The position numbers were made by a program, and so were the translations under genes. This document shows, in pieces, positions 31,004 to 39,765 of a DNA stretch of 59,159 nucleotides (its first letter is position 1; the number at the start of each line of letters is the position of its first letter). Below the pieces are notes generated by a model. The model searched no databases, was not told the DNA's origin, and was given only the letters and a program-made list of their open reading frames with translations. The DNA comes from Phycisphaerae bacterium (GTDB lineage Bacteria; Planctomycetota; Phycisphaerae; Phycisphaerales; UBA1924), in assembly GCA_016793805.1 (NCBI GenBank), contig JAEUIZ010000053.1, forward strand, positions 1 to 59,159. The letters are read 5' to 3'.

Positions 31004-33292
31004 CTAGGCGGCCTGCCGATCGGCCTGGCACGCGGGTGCGTGGAGGTCGATGGTGGCGGTGGTTCCGTGACCCGGCGCGGAGCGCAGGCGGATCTCTCCC
31101 TGGTGCAACTCGACGAAACGGAGGGCGCGGGTGAGTCCCAGGCCGGTGCGACGCCCGGCGGGCTTCTCGCTGAAGAACGGATCGAAGGCGTGCTGGAGTG
31201 CTCTCTCGGACATCCCCGCTCCCTGGTCCTCGACGACGAAGAGGAGTCGGCCATCGGAGGCCGGGGGGTGAAGGGAGAGGCGAACGGGGGCGTTGCCGCC
31301 GGCCTGGAGGGCGTTGGCGACGACCTCTTCCAGCGCGTTCGCTACAAGCGATCCGTCCAGTAACACCGGCGGCGGGGATGCAGGCCCGATCACGCGGACG
31401 CGGCCGGTGATGCCGGTGCGGTGCTCGGCGGCGGCGACGGCGCGCTGGACGAGGGCGGGGAGGTCGGTGGGGGCGAGGTTGAAGGCGGGCTCGGCGATCT
31501 GCCGGAGGTCGGCGATGAGGGAGGCGACGTGCTCGGCGGCCTCGACGATGGCGCGTGCGGAGGCTTGCTCGGGGCCCTGGAGGGAGTCGGCAAGGAGTTG
31601 GGCGCGGCCGCTGATGACGGTGAGGGGGTTGTTGATCTCGTGAGCGGCGCCGGCGGTCATGACGCCGAGGCGGGCCATGGCGTCGGCCTGGGCGAGTCGG
31701 GACTGTGCCTCGACGAGGAGTGCGTTGGCGGAGGCGAGGCGCTCGCTGAGGCGTGCGGCGGCGTCGTGTCGGGCGCCGGCGCGGACGGCGGCGGACCAGG
31801 TGGCGATGAGGGCGTCGAGGATGGAGCGGTCGGAGGCGCCGGCGGCGACGCGGTCGTGGATGAGGACGGCGGCGGCGCGGTCGGAGTCGTGGGACGAGGG
31901 GTTGGGAGTGATGGGGAGGAGGTGGAGTCGGGAGGGATCGGCCTGACCGGGGAGGCGGGTGGCGAGGAAGGCGGCGACCTGTGCGGAGTCGGCGTGTGGC
32001 GCGGCGGGGCCGCAAAGGGAGGCGAGAGAGGCGAGGTGGGTCGGGGGCTGGAGGAGTTCGGAGAGTTTGGGTCGGCCTTCGGGGTCGAAGGCGGCGAGGA
32101 GTTGCCAGGGCTCGTCGGGGGCGGGTTGGAAGGCGACGCCGAGGAGGCCCGGTCCGAGGGTGGCGGAGGCGGAACGGACGACGGCGGCGAGGGCGCCGAG
32201 GACGCCGCGATCGGCGGCGGAGGCGGCCCACTCGTGGAACTCGCGGACGGCGTCGAGGGCGCGGCCGAGGCGTTGGGCGGAGCGGGCGCGCTGTTCGAGG
32301 ATCTCGGAGAGGCGGCCGAGGCGGGCGTTGGCGGAGGTGAGAGCCTGGGCGAGGAGTTCCGGGGGCGTGAGTTCGCCCAGGCCGAGGGCGGCGCAGCGTT
32401 GGAGGGTGTCGTCGTGGACGTTTCCGACGGCGGCGGTGACGAGTTCGGGTGCGAGGCCGAAGCGACGGCAGAGGCCGCGCGGCCCGTCGAGGGGCTCGGG
32501 GTGGTTGTGGTCCCCGGACCAACCGAGGTGCTGGTGACGGCAGAGGGCTCGGGCGACGGCGACGATGCCGACGAGGTTGCGGTGGGGTGAGTCGGCGAAG
32601 GACTCGGGGGGTTGGCCGTGGAGCCAGATGGCGTCGCGGAGTGGAGCGGGGAGGTTCCAGTGTTCGGCGAGGCGTTTGCCGGCGGTGTGGTGGTCGACGC
32701 CGAGGAGTGCGAGTTCGGCCTCGGTGGCGGAGGCTTGTCGGCGTTCGGCGAGCCCGAGGACGCGGGCGTAGGCGCGGGGGAGGACGAGGAGGAGGACGAG
32801 TTTGCCGAGGTCGTGGAGGAGTCCGGCGACGAAGGCCTCTTCGGGCCGGACGCCGAGGTCCATGTGGGACTCGGCGAGTCGTTCGGCGGCGCAGGCGGTG
32901 GCGACGGAGTGTCTCCAGAAGCCCTCGCGATCGAAGGAGGCGGTGGCGTCGTCGCGTGGGGACTCGGGCTCGTCGGTTCGAGGGGCGCAGGCGCTCATGG
33001 CCTGGAAGACGGCGACGCTGAGGACGGCGGCCTGGACGGCCTCGATGCCGAGCATGACGACGGCGCGGCGGACGGTGGTGATGCGGTCGCCCAGGCCGCG
33101 GTCGGCGCGGCGGCACATGGCGAGGAGCCGTGCGGTCATGGCGGGATCGGCTTCGAGGATCTCGACGATGGGATCGAGGTCGGCGTCTTCGAGGCTGCCG
33201 ATCTGGAGGAGGCGCGTGGCGACGGTGGAGAGTGTTGGGAGGGAGTCCACCTGCCTGAGGATCAGGTCGATCTGGGCGGAGCGATCGGGCAT
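31004..33292 (-). CDS. HDOD-domain sensor histidine kinase
   Basis: A 762-residue soluble kinase. Residues ~5-235 are an HDOD domain (LPTLSTVATRLLQI, DPAMTARLLAMC, FVAGLLHDLGKLVLL, HHTAGKRLAEHWNLP). The middle (~290-480) is weakly GAF-like. A coiled coil (~495-545) leads to the H-box AHEINNPLTVISGRAQLL with the phospho-acceptor His near residue 553. The ATPase follows: N-box EEVVANALQAGG, G1 VEDQGAGMS, F-box FDPFFSEKPAG and G2 RTGLGLTRAL. No membrane segment, so it senses an internal signal. The operon order is HTH-receiver, kinase, pseudo-receiver-GAF, with 12- and 13-bp gaps. Confidence 0.87.
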   Translation of the reverse strand: MPDRSAQIDLILRQVDSLPTLSTVATRLLQIGSLEDADLDPIVEILEADPAMTARLLAMCRRADRGLGDRITTVRRAVVMLGIEAVQAAVLSVAVFQAMSACAPRTDEPESPRDDATASFDREGFWRHSVATACAAERLAESHMDLGVRPEEAFVAGLLHDLGKLVLLLVLPRAYARVLGLAERRQASATEAELALLGVDHHTAGKRLAEHWNLPAPLRDAIWLHGQPPESFADSPHRNLVGIVAVARALCRHQHLGWSGDHNHPEPLDGPRGLCRRFGLAPELVTAAVGNVHDDTLQRCAALGLGELTPPELLAQALTSANARLGRLSEILEQRARSAQRLGRALDAVREFHEWAASAADRGVLGALAAVVRSASATLGPGLLGVAFQPAPDEPWQLLAAFDPEGRPKLSELLQPPTHLASLASLCGPAAPHADSAQVAAFLATRLPGQADPSRLHLLPITPNPSSHDSDRAAAVLIHDRVAAGASDRSILDALIATWSAAVRAGARHDAAARLSERLASANALLVEAQSRLAQADAMARLGVMTAGAAHEINNPLTVISGRAQLLADSLQGPEQASARAIVEAAEHVASLIADLRQIAEPAFNLAPTDLPALVQRAVAAAEHRTGITGRVRVIGPASPPPVLLDGSLVANALEEVVANALQAGGNAPVRLSLHPPASDGRLLFVVEDQGAGMSERALQHAFDPFFSEKPAGRRTGLGLTRALRFVELHQGEIRLRSAPGHGTTATIDLHAPACQADRQAA

Positions 33293-33304
33293 GGGGGCTC
33301 CGTG

Positions 33305-33913
33305 CTAGCGAGCGGGCGCGGGTTCCATGCCGAGGAGTTCGGCGATCTTGCGGACGAGGGCCTGGACGTTGAACGGCTTTTTGATGAACTCGTCGGCGCC
33401 GGCGTTGAGGAGGTCGCGGACCTCGCTCTCGTCGACGACGCCGCTGACGAAGATGATTCGGGTGTCCTTGAGCGCGGGGTTGGAGCGGAGGCGTTGGCAG
33501 ACGATGTTGCCGTTGATGTCGGGGAGCATGTAGTCGAGGATGATGAGGTGAGGGCGGAAGGACTCGGTGGCCATGCCGGCGTCGTATCCGGTGGTGGCGG
33601 ATCGGACCTCGAAGCGGTTGTCTCGCGCGAGGGCGTCCTCGAAGAGTTTGAGGATGGCGGGGTCGTCATCGACGACGAGGATTCGGCGGCGGGCGCCCTC
33701 GAGGGCCTCGAGCGGGATGTTGTTGGCCTTCATGAAACGGATGAGTTCGTCTCGAGGGATTCGTCGGAACTTGGAGCCTGGGACGCGGAAGCCCGTGAGG
33801 CGTCCGCTGTCGAAGCAGCGGATGATGGTCTGCTGGCTGACCTTGCAGACGGCGGCGGCCTCGCCGGTGGTGAAGACGCGCTTTTCGGCGAGATTCTCGG
33901 GTCCGCTGCTCAT
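33305..33913 (-). CDS. Response regulator with N-terminal excisionase/MerR-type HTH
   Basis: A 202-residue protein. Residues ~12-65 form an excisionase/MerR-like winged helix (FTTGEAAAVCKVSQQTIIRC, RVPGSKFRRIPRDELIRFM), and ~77-195 form a receiver: ILVVDDDPAILKLFEDAL, phospho-acceptor D127 in LIILDYMLPDINGN, the switch Ser in IIFVSGVVDE and Lys in FIKKPF. The DNA-binding domain comes first, the reverse of most regulators. All receiver residues are intact, so it is the likely phosphorylation target of the next gene's kinase. The ATG start has GGGGAA upstream. Confidence 0.87.
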   Translation of the reverse strand: MSSGPENLAEKRVFTTGEAAAVCKVSQQTIIRCFDSGRLTGFRVPGSKFRRIPRDELIRFMKANNIPLEALEGARRRILVVDDDPAILKLFEDALARDNRFEVRSATTGYDAGMATESFRPHLIILDYMLPDINGNIVCQRLRSNPALKDTRIIFVSGVVDESEVRDLLNAGADEFIKKPFNVQALVRKIAELLGMEPAPAR

Positions 33914-34097
33914 GGTCCGATTCCCCGGTTCACCCGAGTATCGTCGCCTGGGTTGCCCAACTTGACGGGGGTTGGCCGAACGCGATGCGAACATGCGCGA
34001 CTTTGCGGAAGGTGCGGGCGGGGGGGAGGTGGAGTGGGAGTGGAGTCGGGCGGAGGCGCGGCGGGTGTGGTACAACAATCGGCGAAGGGAGGCCGAC

Positions 34098-34595
34098 ATG
34101 GCGAAGAAGGACAAGAAGCGGCGGGCGGAGAAGAAGGACAAGAAGTCGAAGGCGAAGAAGGGGAAGAAGAAGGGGGCGTCGCTGGCGCCGCGCGAGGTGA
34201 AGACTGGGAAGGGTGCGACGCCGGCGGAGATCGGGGCGGACCTGGTGTCGATGTTCAACGCGGGGCACTTCAAGGAGATCGAGGAGAAGTGGTGGGGGAA
34301 GGACGTGGTGTCGGTGGAGGGGGTTGGGGTGTCGATGGAGTGGCGTGGACGGAAGGCGGTGGAGGCGAAGAACGCGGGGTGGCTGGAGACGCACACGATC
34401 CACGGGGCGAGCGCCGAGGGCCCGTACGTGGGGGCGACGGGGTTTGCGGTGAAGTTCCGGATGGACGTGGAGGATCGGAGCACTGGGGAGCGGACGATGA
34501 TGGAAGAGGTGGGGGTGTACACGATCGAGCGAGGGAAGATCGTGCGCGAGGAGTTCATGTACGGGACGAAGCAGCCGGTGCCGGCGACGACGTAG
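34098..34595 (+). CDS. SnoaL-like protein with lysine-rich N-terminal tail
   Basis: A 165-residue protein. Residues 2-27 are almost all Lys, Arg, Asp and Glu with a strong positive charge (AKKDKKRRAEKKDKKSKAKK), a likely disordered nucleic-acid or membrane-binding tail. Residues ~45-160 look like a SnoaL/NTF2-like alpha+beta cone: FNAGHFKEIEEKWWGKDVVSVEG, GRKAVEAKNAGWLE, VKFRMDVEDRSTGERTMMEEVGVYTIERGKIVREEFMYG. Proteins of this fold are small enzymes or ligand binders. ATG 34098 has AGGGAGG 6 nt upstream. The nearby 34605 gene is convergent. Function not assigned. Confidence 0.7.
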   Translation: MAKKDKKRRAEKKDKKSKAKKGKKKGASLAPREVKTGKGATPAEIGADLVSMFNAGHFKEIEEKWWGKDVVSVEGVGVSMEWRGRKAVEAKNAGWLETHTIHGASAEGPYVGATGFAVKFRMDVEDRSTGERTMMEEVGVYTIERGKIVREEFMYGTKQPVPATT

Positions 34596-34604
34596 ACGTT
34601 CGGG

Positions 34605-36647
34605 CTAGCGGTCGCGGCGGACGGGAGGCCGGGCCTTGAGGCGTTTGTCGGCCTCGGCGATCCAGTAGCGGTCGTTGTCGTTGCGCGCCTGGGCGCGGAC
34701 CTGGTCGAGGAGGGCGACGGCGTCGTCGCGGCCGAGGGCGTCGGCGACGGGGATGACGAGGTCGGCGGCGTCGCGGCCGAGTTGGTCGACGCGGAGGTTG
34801 AGGCGGAGTGTGGCGAGCATGGACTCTCGACGCGGGGCGTCGAGGAGGTTGTAGCAGGCGTGCCAGAGGGCGTCGCGGCGTGGGCCGTCGGCGGCCTGCT
34901 CGGCGGAGAGGAAGGCGAAGGCGCGGAGGATGGAGTCGGCGTCGCGGTCGCGGAAGAGGGGCATGATGGAGACGATGGCGACGCCCGGGGTGACGTCACG
35001 GGGGCGTTCGGCGAGGAGCCCGCGGGCGAGGCGTGCGGCGTCGCGGTCGCGGCCGAGGTAGGTGAGGCCGACGATGGCGTCCTGGAAGCGATCGGCGGCG
35101 AGAGCGGCCTGGGTCCAGTCGTCGATGCTGACGGCACCGGGGAGGTCGGGGCTGCCTTGGGCGCGAGGCGGTCCTTGGCCGAGGGTGGTGAGGGGGTCGC
35201 CGATGGTGGCGAGTCGCCAGGCGGATCCCTGGTCGGCGCGGACGGCACCGGCGAAGGCGAAGCCGGCGGCCATGCGAGCGGTGAAAAGCGGGGTGGGGAC
35301 GAAGGCGTGGAGGAAGGGCTCGTGGACGGAGCCGAGGTAGGCGTAGGCGCCGCGTTCGAGCCACCGACCGGCGACGGTGCCGCGCTCGGCGGGGACGCTG
35401 GCGGAGAAGGAGTGGACGAAGTAGACGATGGCGGGGACGCGGAGGAAGGGGACATCGCCGGGTCGGCATTGGCCGGGCTCGAGTGTGAACTCGTCGGCGG
35501 CGCCCTTGGAGTTGACGGTGATGAGGCCGGCATCGACGCCCCAAGCGGACTTGAGCCGCCACTGGCGTTCGCCCTGTCGCGGGGTGTCGTCGAGATCGAC
35601 GGAGAGTTTGGCTTCGCGGAGCGGGGCGGCGGCCCTGGTGGCGTCGAAGGCGTCCCAGGGCTGGCCGTCGGGATAGCCGTCGAAGAGCCAGGCGCGGGAG
35701 GTGGAGAGGAAGAGGGAGCACATGGCGCGGTAGGCGGCGGAGGCGGGAGTGGGGGCGAAGAGTTGTCCGGCGAAGGCCCATCGCTGGCCTTGATCGCGGC
35801 GCGAAGAGTCGGGAGTTGGGAGGAAGCGCCCGAGGAGGTCGGTGGTGGCGAGAGGGCCTTCGTGGCCTCCGACCTTGGCGGGCCAGTTGCCGCAGAGGGT
35901 GAGGGCGTCGATCCAATCGCCGAGGCGTTTCCAGTCGGTGCGGGCGGCGTCGGCGGCGGATTCGGAGAGGCGTGAGAGGGACTCGAAGTCGGGGAGGGAG
36001 AGGAGGGCGTTGACGCTGCCGCCGCGGACGGAGGTCCAGGTGATGGGCTGGGCGCGGCCGGCGGCGAGTGCGATGGCGGCGGCCCAGGCGGGATCGGCGT
36101 CGTCGGCGAGGATGATGCCGGGGGGTGGGAGTTTGAGGGTTTGGAAGCGGGCGAGGAGTTCGGGCCAGGAGGTGATGGAGGGGGCGGAGGATTCGGACTC
36201 CATCGGGCCACCCCAGGCGGAGAAGACGGCGGCGTCGAGGGCGGCGCGGCGGTCTGGGCCGGGCTGCGGGAGAGAGGCGGGGGCGGACCATCGGAGGATT
36301 CGCGCGGGGCCGAAGGCGCGGGCGAAGCGTGCGATGTCCTCGCGAGCGGCGTCGGTGCCGTCTTCGATGAGGATGGGGAAGCGGACGCGGATGGACCAGG
36401 CGGAGAGGGCTCGGACGTAGGAGGCTTCGTCGGGGACGATGACGAGGACGGGGTAGGTGGGGATGGCGCGGCGGAGGGCCTCGGCGCGGAGGCCGAGTTT
36501 CATGGCGGGGGGGAGATCGTCGAACTTGGCGGAGGGTTGGTCGGGGTTGGCGGGTTGAGGTGGGGGCGTGATGGGGGTGGGCTGGGCGAGTGAGGCGGCG
36601 GCGAGGAGGGTGGAGGCCGCGAGCGCCGAGAGCGAGCGGGGGAGCAT
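34605..36647 (-). CDS. Large exported protein of unknown function (TIGR03790-like features)
   Basis: A 680-residue protein with a signal peptide (LPRSLSALAASTLLAAASLAQ). Residues ~60-300 have alternating strands (YPVLVIVPDEASY, RFPILIEDGTD) as in an alpha/beta fold. Around 440-540 it carries FVHSFSASVPAERGTVAGRW, ERGAYAYLGSVHEPFLHAF and WRLATIGDPLTTL, which recall the C-terminal part of the planctomycete TIGR03790/C25-like proteins. The remainder (~560-680) is helical and repeat-like. I cannot assign an activity; a peptidase-like fold is possible. ATG 36647 has TACAGT 7 nt upstream, divergent from trpE. Confidence 0.72.
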   Translation of the reverse strand: MLPRSLSALAASTLLAAASLAQPTPITPPPQPANPDQPSAKFDDLPPAMKLGLRAEALRRAIPTYPVLVIVPDEASYVRALSAWSIRVRFPILIEDGTDAAREDIARFARAFGPARILRWSAPASLPQPGPDRRAALDAAVFSAWGGPMESESSAPSITSWPELLARFQTLKLPPPGIILADDADPAWAAAIALAAGRAQPITWTSVRGGSVNALLSLPDFESLSRLSESAADAARTDWKRLGDWIDALTLCGNWPAKVGGHEGPLATTDLLGRFLPTPDSSRRDQGQRWAFAGQLFAPTPASAAYRAMCSLFLSTSRAWLFDGYPDGQPWDAFDATRAAAPLREAKLSVDLDDTPRQGERQWRLKSAWGVDAGLITVNSKGAADEFTLEPGQCRPGDVPFLRVPAIVYFVHSFSASVPAERGTVAGRWLERGAYAYLGSVHEPFLHAFVPTPLFTARMAAGFAFAGAVRADQGSAWRLATIGDPLTTLGQGPPRAQGSPDLPGAVSIDDWTQAALAADRFQDAIVGLTYLGRDRDAARLARGLLAERPRDVTPGVAIVSIMPLFRDRDADSILRAFAFLSAEQAADGPRRDALWHACYNLLDAPRRESMLATLRLNLRVDQLGRDAADLVIPVADALGRDDAVALLDQVRAQARNDNDRYWIAEADKRLKARPPVRRDR

Positions 36648-36654
36648 GATGGAG

Positions 36655-36660
36655 ACTGTA
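36655..36660 (-). promoter_or_regulatory. TANNNT box upstream of the exported protein
   Basis: TACAGT on the minus strand ends 7 nt before ATG 36647. Confidence 0.45.
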
Positions 36661-36687
36661 CCGGGCTGGGGGGTTTGGAGTTCGGCG

Positions 36688-36693
36688 TACACT
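36688..36693 (+). promoter_or_regulatory. TANNNT box upstream of trpE
   Basis: TACACT ends 8 nt before ATG 36702, in the 54-bp divergent gap with the box at 36655-36660. Confidence 0.45.
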
Positions 36694-36701
36694 CGCGGGC
36701 G

Positions 36702-38309
36702 ATGGCGAACGTGACGCGGGACGAGTTTGTGTCGCTGGCGCGGGGGCGTGCGGGGGTGGTGGCGATCCCTGTGGGGATTCGGCTGCTGGCGGACCAGTTG
36801 ACGCCGGTGCTGGCGTATCGGAGGTTGGTGTCGGCGGACGAGCGAGAGGCGCCGTCGTTCTTGTTGGAATCGGTGGAGGGCGGGGAGCGGCAGGGGCGGC
36901 ACAGTATTTTGGGAGCGCATCCGATCGCGGAGGTGGTGGCGAAGGGGCACGAGGTTTGGGTGAGTCGGCATGGGCGCGAGGGGTCGCGGGTGCTGCCTGG
37001 GGTTGCAGAGCGGGGCGAGCACATGGACCCGCTGGAGGTGGCTCGGGGGTTGGTGCGCGGGGTGGAGTTGGTGGTGCCGAGGGAGGGGCGGGCGCTGCCT
37101 GGGTGCGTGCTGGGGGGGCTGTTTGGGTATGCGGGGTACGACACGGTGCGGTACGCGGAGGCGGGGAAGTTGGGGTTTGCGGGCGCGCCGCGGGACGATC
37201 GTGGACTGCCGGACCTGCACTTTGGGTTGTACGACGGGGTGGTGGTGTTCGATCACGTGGAGAAGTTGGTGCATGTGGTGCAGGTTGGGCTGGTGTGGCC
37301 GGGGGATGACGCGGGTTCGGCGTATGAGGCGGCGCTGGGGAAAGCGGAGGCGCGAGCGGAGGCGATCCAGCGGCACAGCCGGCCGTTGCCGGCGGGGCGG
37401 GTGGAGGGAGAGGGCGCGCGAGCGTCGCTGGCGAGCAACGTGACGCGCGAGGGGCACGCGGGGATGGTGTCGAGGGCGCAGGAGTACATCCGTGCCGGGG
37501 ACGTGTTCCAAGTGGTGGTCGGGCAGCGGTTCGAGCGGGAGAGCGCCGCGGACCCGTTCGACGTGTATCGGGCGCTGCGAGCGGTGAACCCGAGCCCGTA
37601 CATGGTGTACATGCAGGCGCCGGGGTGCATTCTGGTGGCGAGTTCGCCGGAGATTCTGTGCCGGGTGAGGCGGAAGGCGCGGGTGGGCGAGGCGGGCGAG
37701 GCGTTGGAGATGACGAATCGGCCGCTGGCGGGGACGCGGCGTCGCGGGGTGACGTTGGCGGAGGACGCGGCGCTGGAGCGGGAGTTGCTGGGGGATGCGA
37801 AGGAGCGAGCCGAGCACATCATGCTGGTGGATCTGGGACGGAACGACGTGGGGCGTGTGTGCGAGGCGGGGACGGTGCGGCTGCCGCGGGTGATGGAGGT
37901 GGAGCGGTACAGCCACGTGATGCACCTGAGTTCGACGGTGACGGGAGAGTTGCGGGCGGGGCTGGACGCGTGGGACGCGCTGCGGGCGGCGTTGCCGGCG
38001 GGGACGATCTCCGGGGCACCGAAGGTTCGAGCGATGCAGATCATCGACGAGTTGGAGGGCGTTCGTCGCGGGCCGTATGGCGGGGGGATGGGGTACGTGG
38101 GTCTGGACGGGCAGATGGACGTGGCGCTGGCGCTGCGGACGATGGTGGTGCCGACGGCGATGCGGCGCGGGGGGACGTGGGTGTATCACCTGCAGGCGGC
38201 GGGTGGGATCGTGGCGGACTCGGAGGCGAGCGCGGAGTACGACGAGACGGTGAACAAGGCGGCGGCGCTGGCGCGAGCGATCGACCTGGCGGAGCGGGCG
38301 TTCGTTTGA
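36702..38309 (+). CDS. trpE: Anthranilate synthase component I
   Basis: A 535-residue chorismate-utilising enzyme making anthranilate for tryptophan. The N-terminal part has TPVLAYRRL and FLLESVEGGERQGRHSILG (the tryptophan-feedback LLES region). The catalytic domain (~260-530) has EYIRAGDVFQVVVGQRF, NPSPYMVYMQ, RPLAGTRRRG, LGDAKERAEHIMLVDLGRND, HLSSTVTGEL, PAGTISGAPKVRAMQIIDEL, RRGPYGGGMGY and the final AAGGIVADSEASAEYDE. These distinguish TrpE from PabB and MenF reasonably well. No trpG is nearby, so the glutaminase subunit is elsewhere. Confidence 0.93.
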   Translation: MANVTRDEFVSLARGRAGVVAIPVGIRLLADQLTPVLAYRRLVSADEREAPSFLLESVEGGERQGRHSILGAHPIAEVVAKGHEVWVSRHGREGSRVLPGVAERGEHMDPLEVARGLVRGVELVVPREGRALPGCVLGGLFGYAGYDTVRYAEAGKLGFAGAPRDDRGLPDLHFGLYDGVVVFDHVEKLVHVVQVGLVWPGDDAGSAYEAALGKAEARAEAIQRHSRPLPAGRVEGEGARASLASNVTREGHAGMVSRAQEYIRAGDVFQVVVGQRFERESAADPFDVYRALRAVNPSPYMVYMQAPGCILVASSPEILCRVRRKARVGEAGEALEMTNRPLAGTRRRGVTLAEDAALERELLGDAKERAEHIMLVDLGRNDVGRVCEAGTVRLPRVMEVERYSHVMHLSSTVTGELRAGLDAWDALRAALPAGTISGAPKVRAMQIIDELEGVRRGPYGGGMGYVGLDGQMDVALALRTMVVPTAMRRGGTWVYHLQAAGGIVADSEASAEYDETVNKAAALARAIDLAERAFV

Positions 38310-38379
38310 GCGGGGAGCGAGAGCGAGCGGCGAGCAGGGGTCGAAAGTGGTTATTCCGCGCTCACCTTGGAGGCGGCGC

Positions 38380-38407
38380 TTGCCGATGTTGTGGCGGCGT
38401 CTAGGAT
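38380..38407 (+). promoter_or_regulatory. Candidate promoter of the clpP operon
   Basis: TTGCCG (38380-38385), a 16-nt spacer, then TAGGAT (38402-38407); each hexamer matches the sigma-70 consensus at four of six bases. It lies 93 bp upstream of clpP1, in the 191-bp gap after trpE. I see no CIRCE or other heat-shock operator there. Confidence 0.4.
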
Positions 38408-38500
38408 CAGTTGGAGCGAGGGAGGCGGCAGGGGGCGAGCGCGCGTCGCGCCAGGCCGAGGGAAGGTCGGATGGAACGGAGCAACGGAGTAGGAGGGCCC

Positions 38501-39079
38501 ATGGCCTCAGCGGGCGTGACATACCAGCGGACGCGGGAGATGACGATCGACGAGCTGCTGCTCGAGAATCGGATCGTGTTTTTGATCGGGGAGATCAACC
38601 ACGTCTCGGCGGCGCGGGTGATGATGCAGATGCTGTACCTGGAGAACCAGAAGCGAGGGCAGGAGATCAGCCTGTACATCAACTCGCCGGGCGGTGCGGT
38701 GGACGACACGCTGGCGATCTATGACACGATGCGGTTCCTGTCGAGTTCGGTGAGCACGTACTGCATCGGTCGGGCGTATTCGGGGGCGGCGGTGCTGCTG
38801 GCGGCAGGGGCGAAGGGGAAGCGGTTCGCGTTGCCGCACGCGAAGGTGATGATCCACCAGCCGTACGGGGGCGTTGGCGGGCAGGCGGAGGACATCCGGA
38901 TCCAGGCGGAGCAGATCATCAAGGCGAAGCAGGAGTTGATCCGGATCCTGGCGGAGAACAGCGGGCAGAGCCTGGATCGGGTGAGGCAGGACTCGGAGCG
39001 GGACAAGTATTTCAGCGCGGACGAGGCGAAGGCGTACGGGCTGGTGGACGAGGTGCTGGTGGAGATGCCGAAGAAGTAG
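38501..39079 (+). CDS. clpP1: ATP-dependent Clp protease proteolytic subunit ClpP (copy 1)
   Basis: A 192-residue serine peptidase forming the barrel used with ClpX or ClpA. The core is [20 protein letters not shown], the nucleophile region [24 protein letters not shown] with the catalytic His, and [22 protein letters not shown] with the Asp. The usual GxAASMG around the Ser reads GRAYSGA: Ser is kept, but the neighbours that shape the oxyanion side differ. ATG 38501 has AGGAGGG upstream. It is first of a clpP pair, 11 bp from the second, suggesting a mixed ring. Confidence 0.93.
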   Translation: MASAGVTYQRTREMTIDELLLENRIVFLIGEINHVSAARVMMQMLYLENQKRGQEISLYINSPGGAVDDTLAIYDTMRFLSSSVSTYCIGRAYSGAAVLLAAGAKGKRFALPHAKVMIHQPYGGVGGQAEDIRIQAEQIIKAKQELIRILAENSGQSLDRVRQDSERDKYFSADEAKAYGLVDEVLVEMPKK

Positions 39080-39090
39080 GAGAGGGAACG

Positions 39091-39732
39091 ATGCGACAGC
39101 CATCAGCGAATCTGGTACCGATCGTGATCGAGAAGTCGGGGCGCGGGGAGCGGGCGTACGACATCTACTCGCGGCTGCTGAAGGACCGGATTATTTTCGT
39201 GGGCGGTCCGATCGACGACGACGGCGCGAATCTGGTGATCGCGCAGTTGTTGTTCCTGGCGAACGAGGACGCGAAGGCGGACATCCACCTGTACGTGAAC
39301 TCGCCCGGGGGGTCGGTGTCGGCGGGGCTGGCGATGATCGACACGATGAACTTCATCCAGCCGGACGTGTGCACGTACATCATCGGGCAGGCGGCGAGCA
39401 TGGGGAGCATGCTGGCGTGCTGCGGGGCGAAGGGGAAGCGGTTCGCGCTGTCGAACGCGCGGAACCTGATGCACCAGCCGCTGATCGCGGGGGTGATGGA
39501 GGGGCAGGCGACGGACCTGGAGATCGAGGCGCGGGAGATGCTGCGGATCCGGGAGCGGCTGTACGCGATCTATGCGCAGCAGACGGGCCAGCCCAAGGAC
39601 AAGATCGAGCGGGACTGCGACCGGAACAAGTGGCTGGACGAGCACGAGATGCTGGAGTACGGGCTGATCGACAAGGTGCTGACGCGGATGCCGACGGTGG
39701 AGCGGAAGCCGCAGCCGGACGCGGAGGAGTAG
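39091..39732 (+). CDS. clpP2: ATP-dependent Clp protease proteolytic subunit ClpP (copy 2)
   Basis: A 213-residue ClpP with normal nucleophile ([10 protein letters not shown]) and His (LMHQPL) motifs and the canonical start [31 protein letters not shown]. The third triad position, Asp in the usual ERDTERD, falls on Asn here ([11 protein letters not shown]). The same Asp-to-Asn change occurs in Listeria monocytogenes ClpP1, where it lowers activity. Copy 2 may therefore depend on copy 1 or on allosteric activation. An extra ~15 residues at the C-terminus ([11 protein letters not shown]) may contact the chaperone. Co-transcribed with clpP1. Confidence 0.93.
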   Translation: MRQPSANLVPIVIEKSGRGERAYDIYSRLLKDRIIFVGGPIDDDGANLVIAQLLFLANEDAKADIHLYVNSPGGSVSAGLAMIDTMNFIQPDVCTYIIGQAASMGSMLACCGAKGKRFALSNARNLMHQPLIAGVMEGQATDLEIEAREMLRIRERLYAIYAQQTGQPKDKIERDCDRNKWLDEHEMLEYGLIDKVLTRMPTVERKPQPDAEE

Positions 39733-39765
39733 GCGCGGGGCGAGCGTTCGTGCGGGGTGGGCGCG

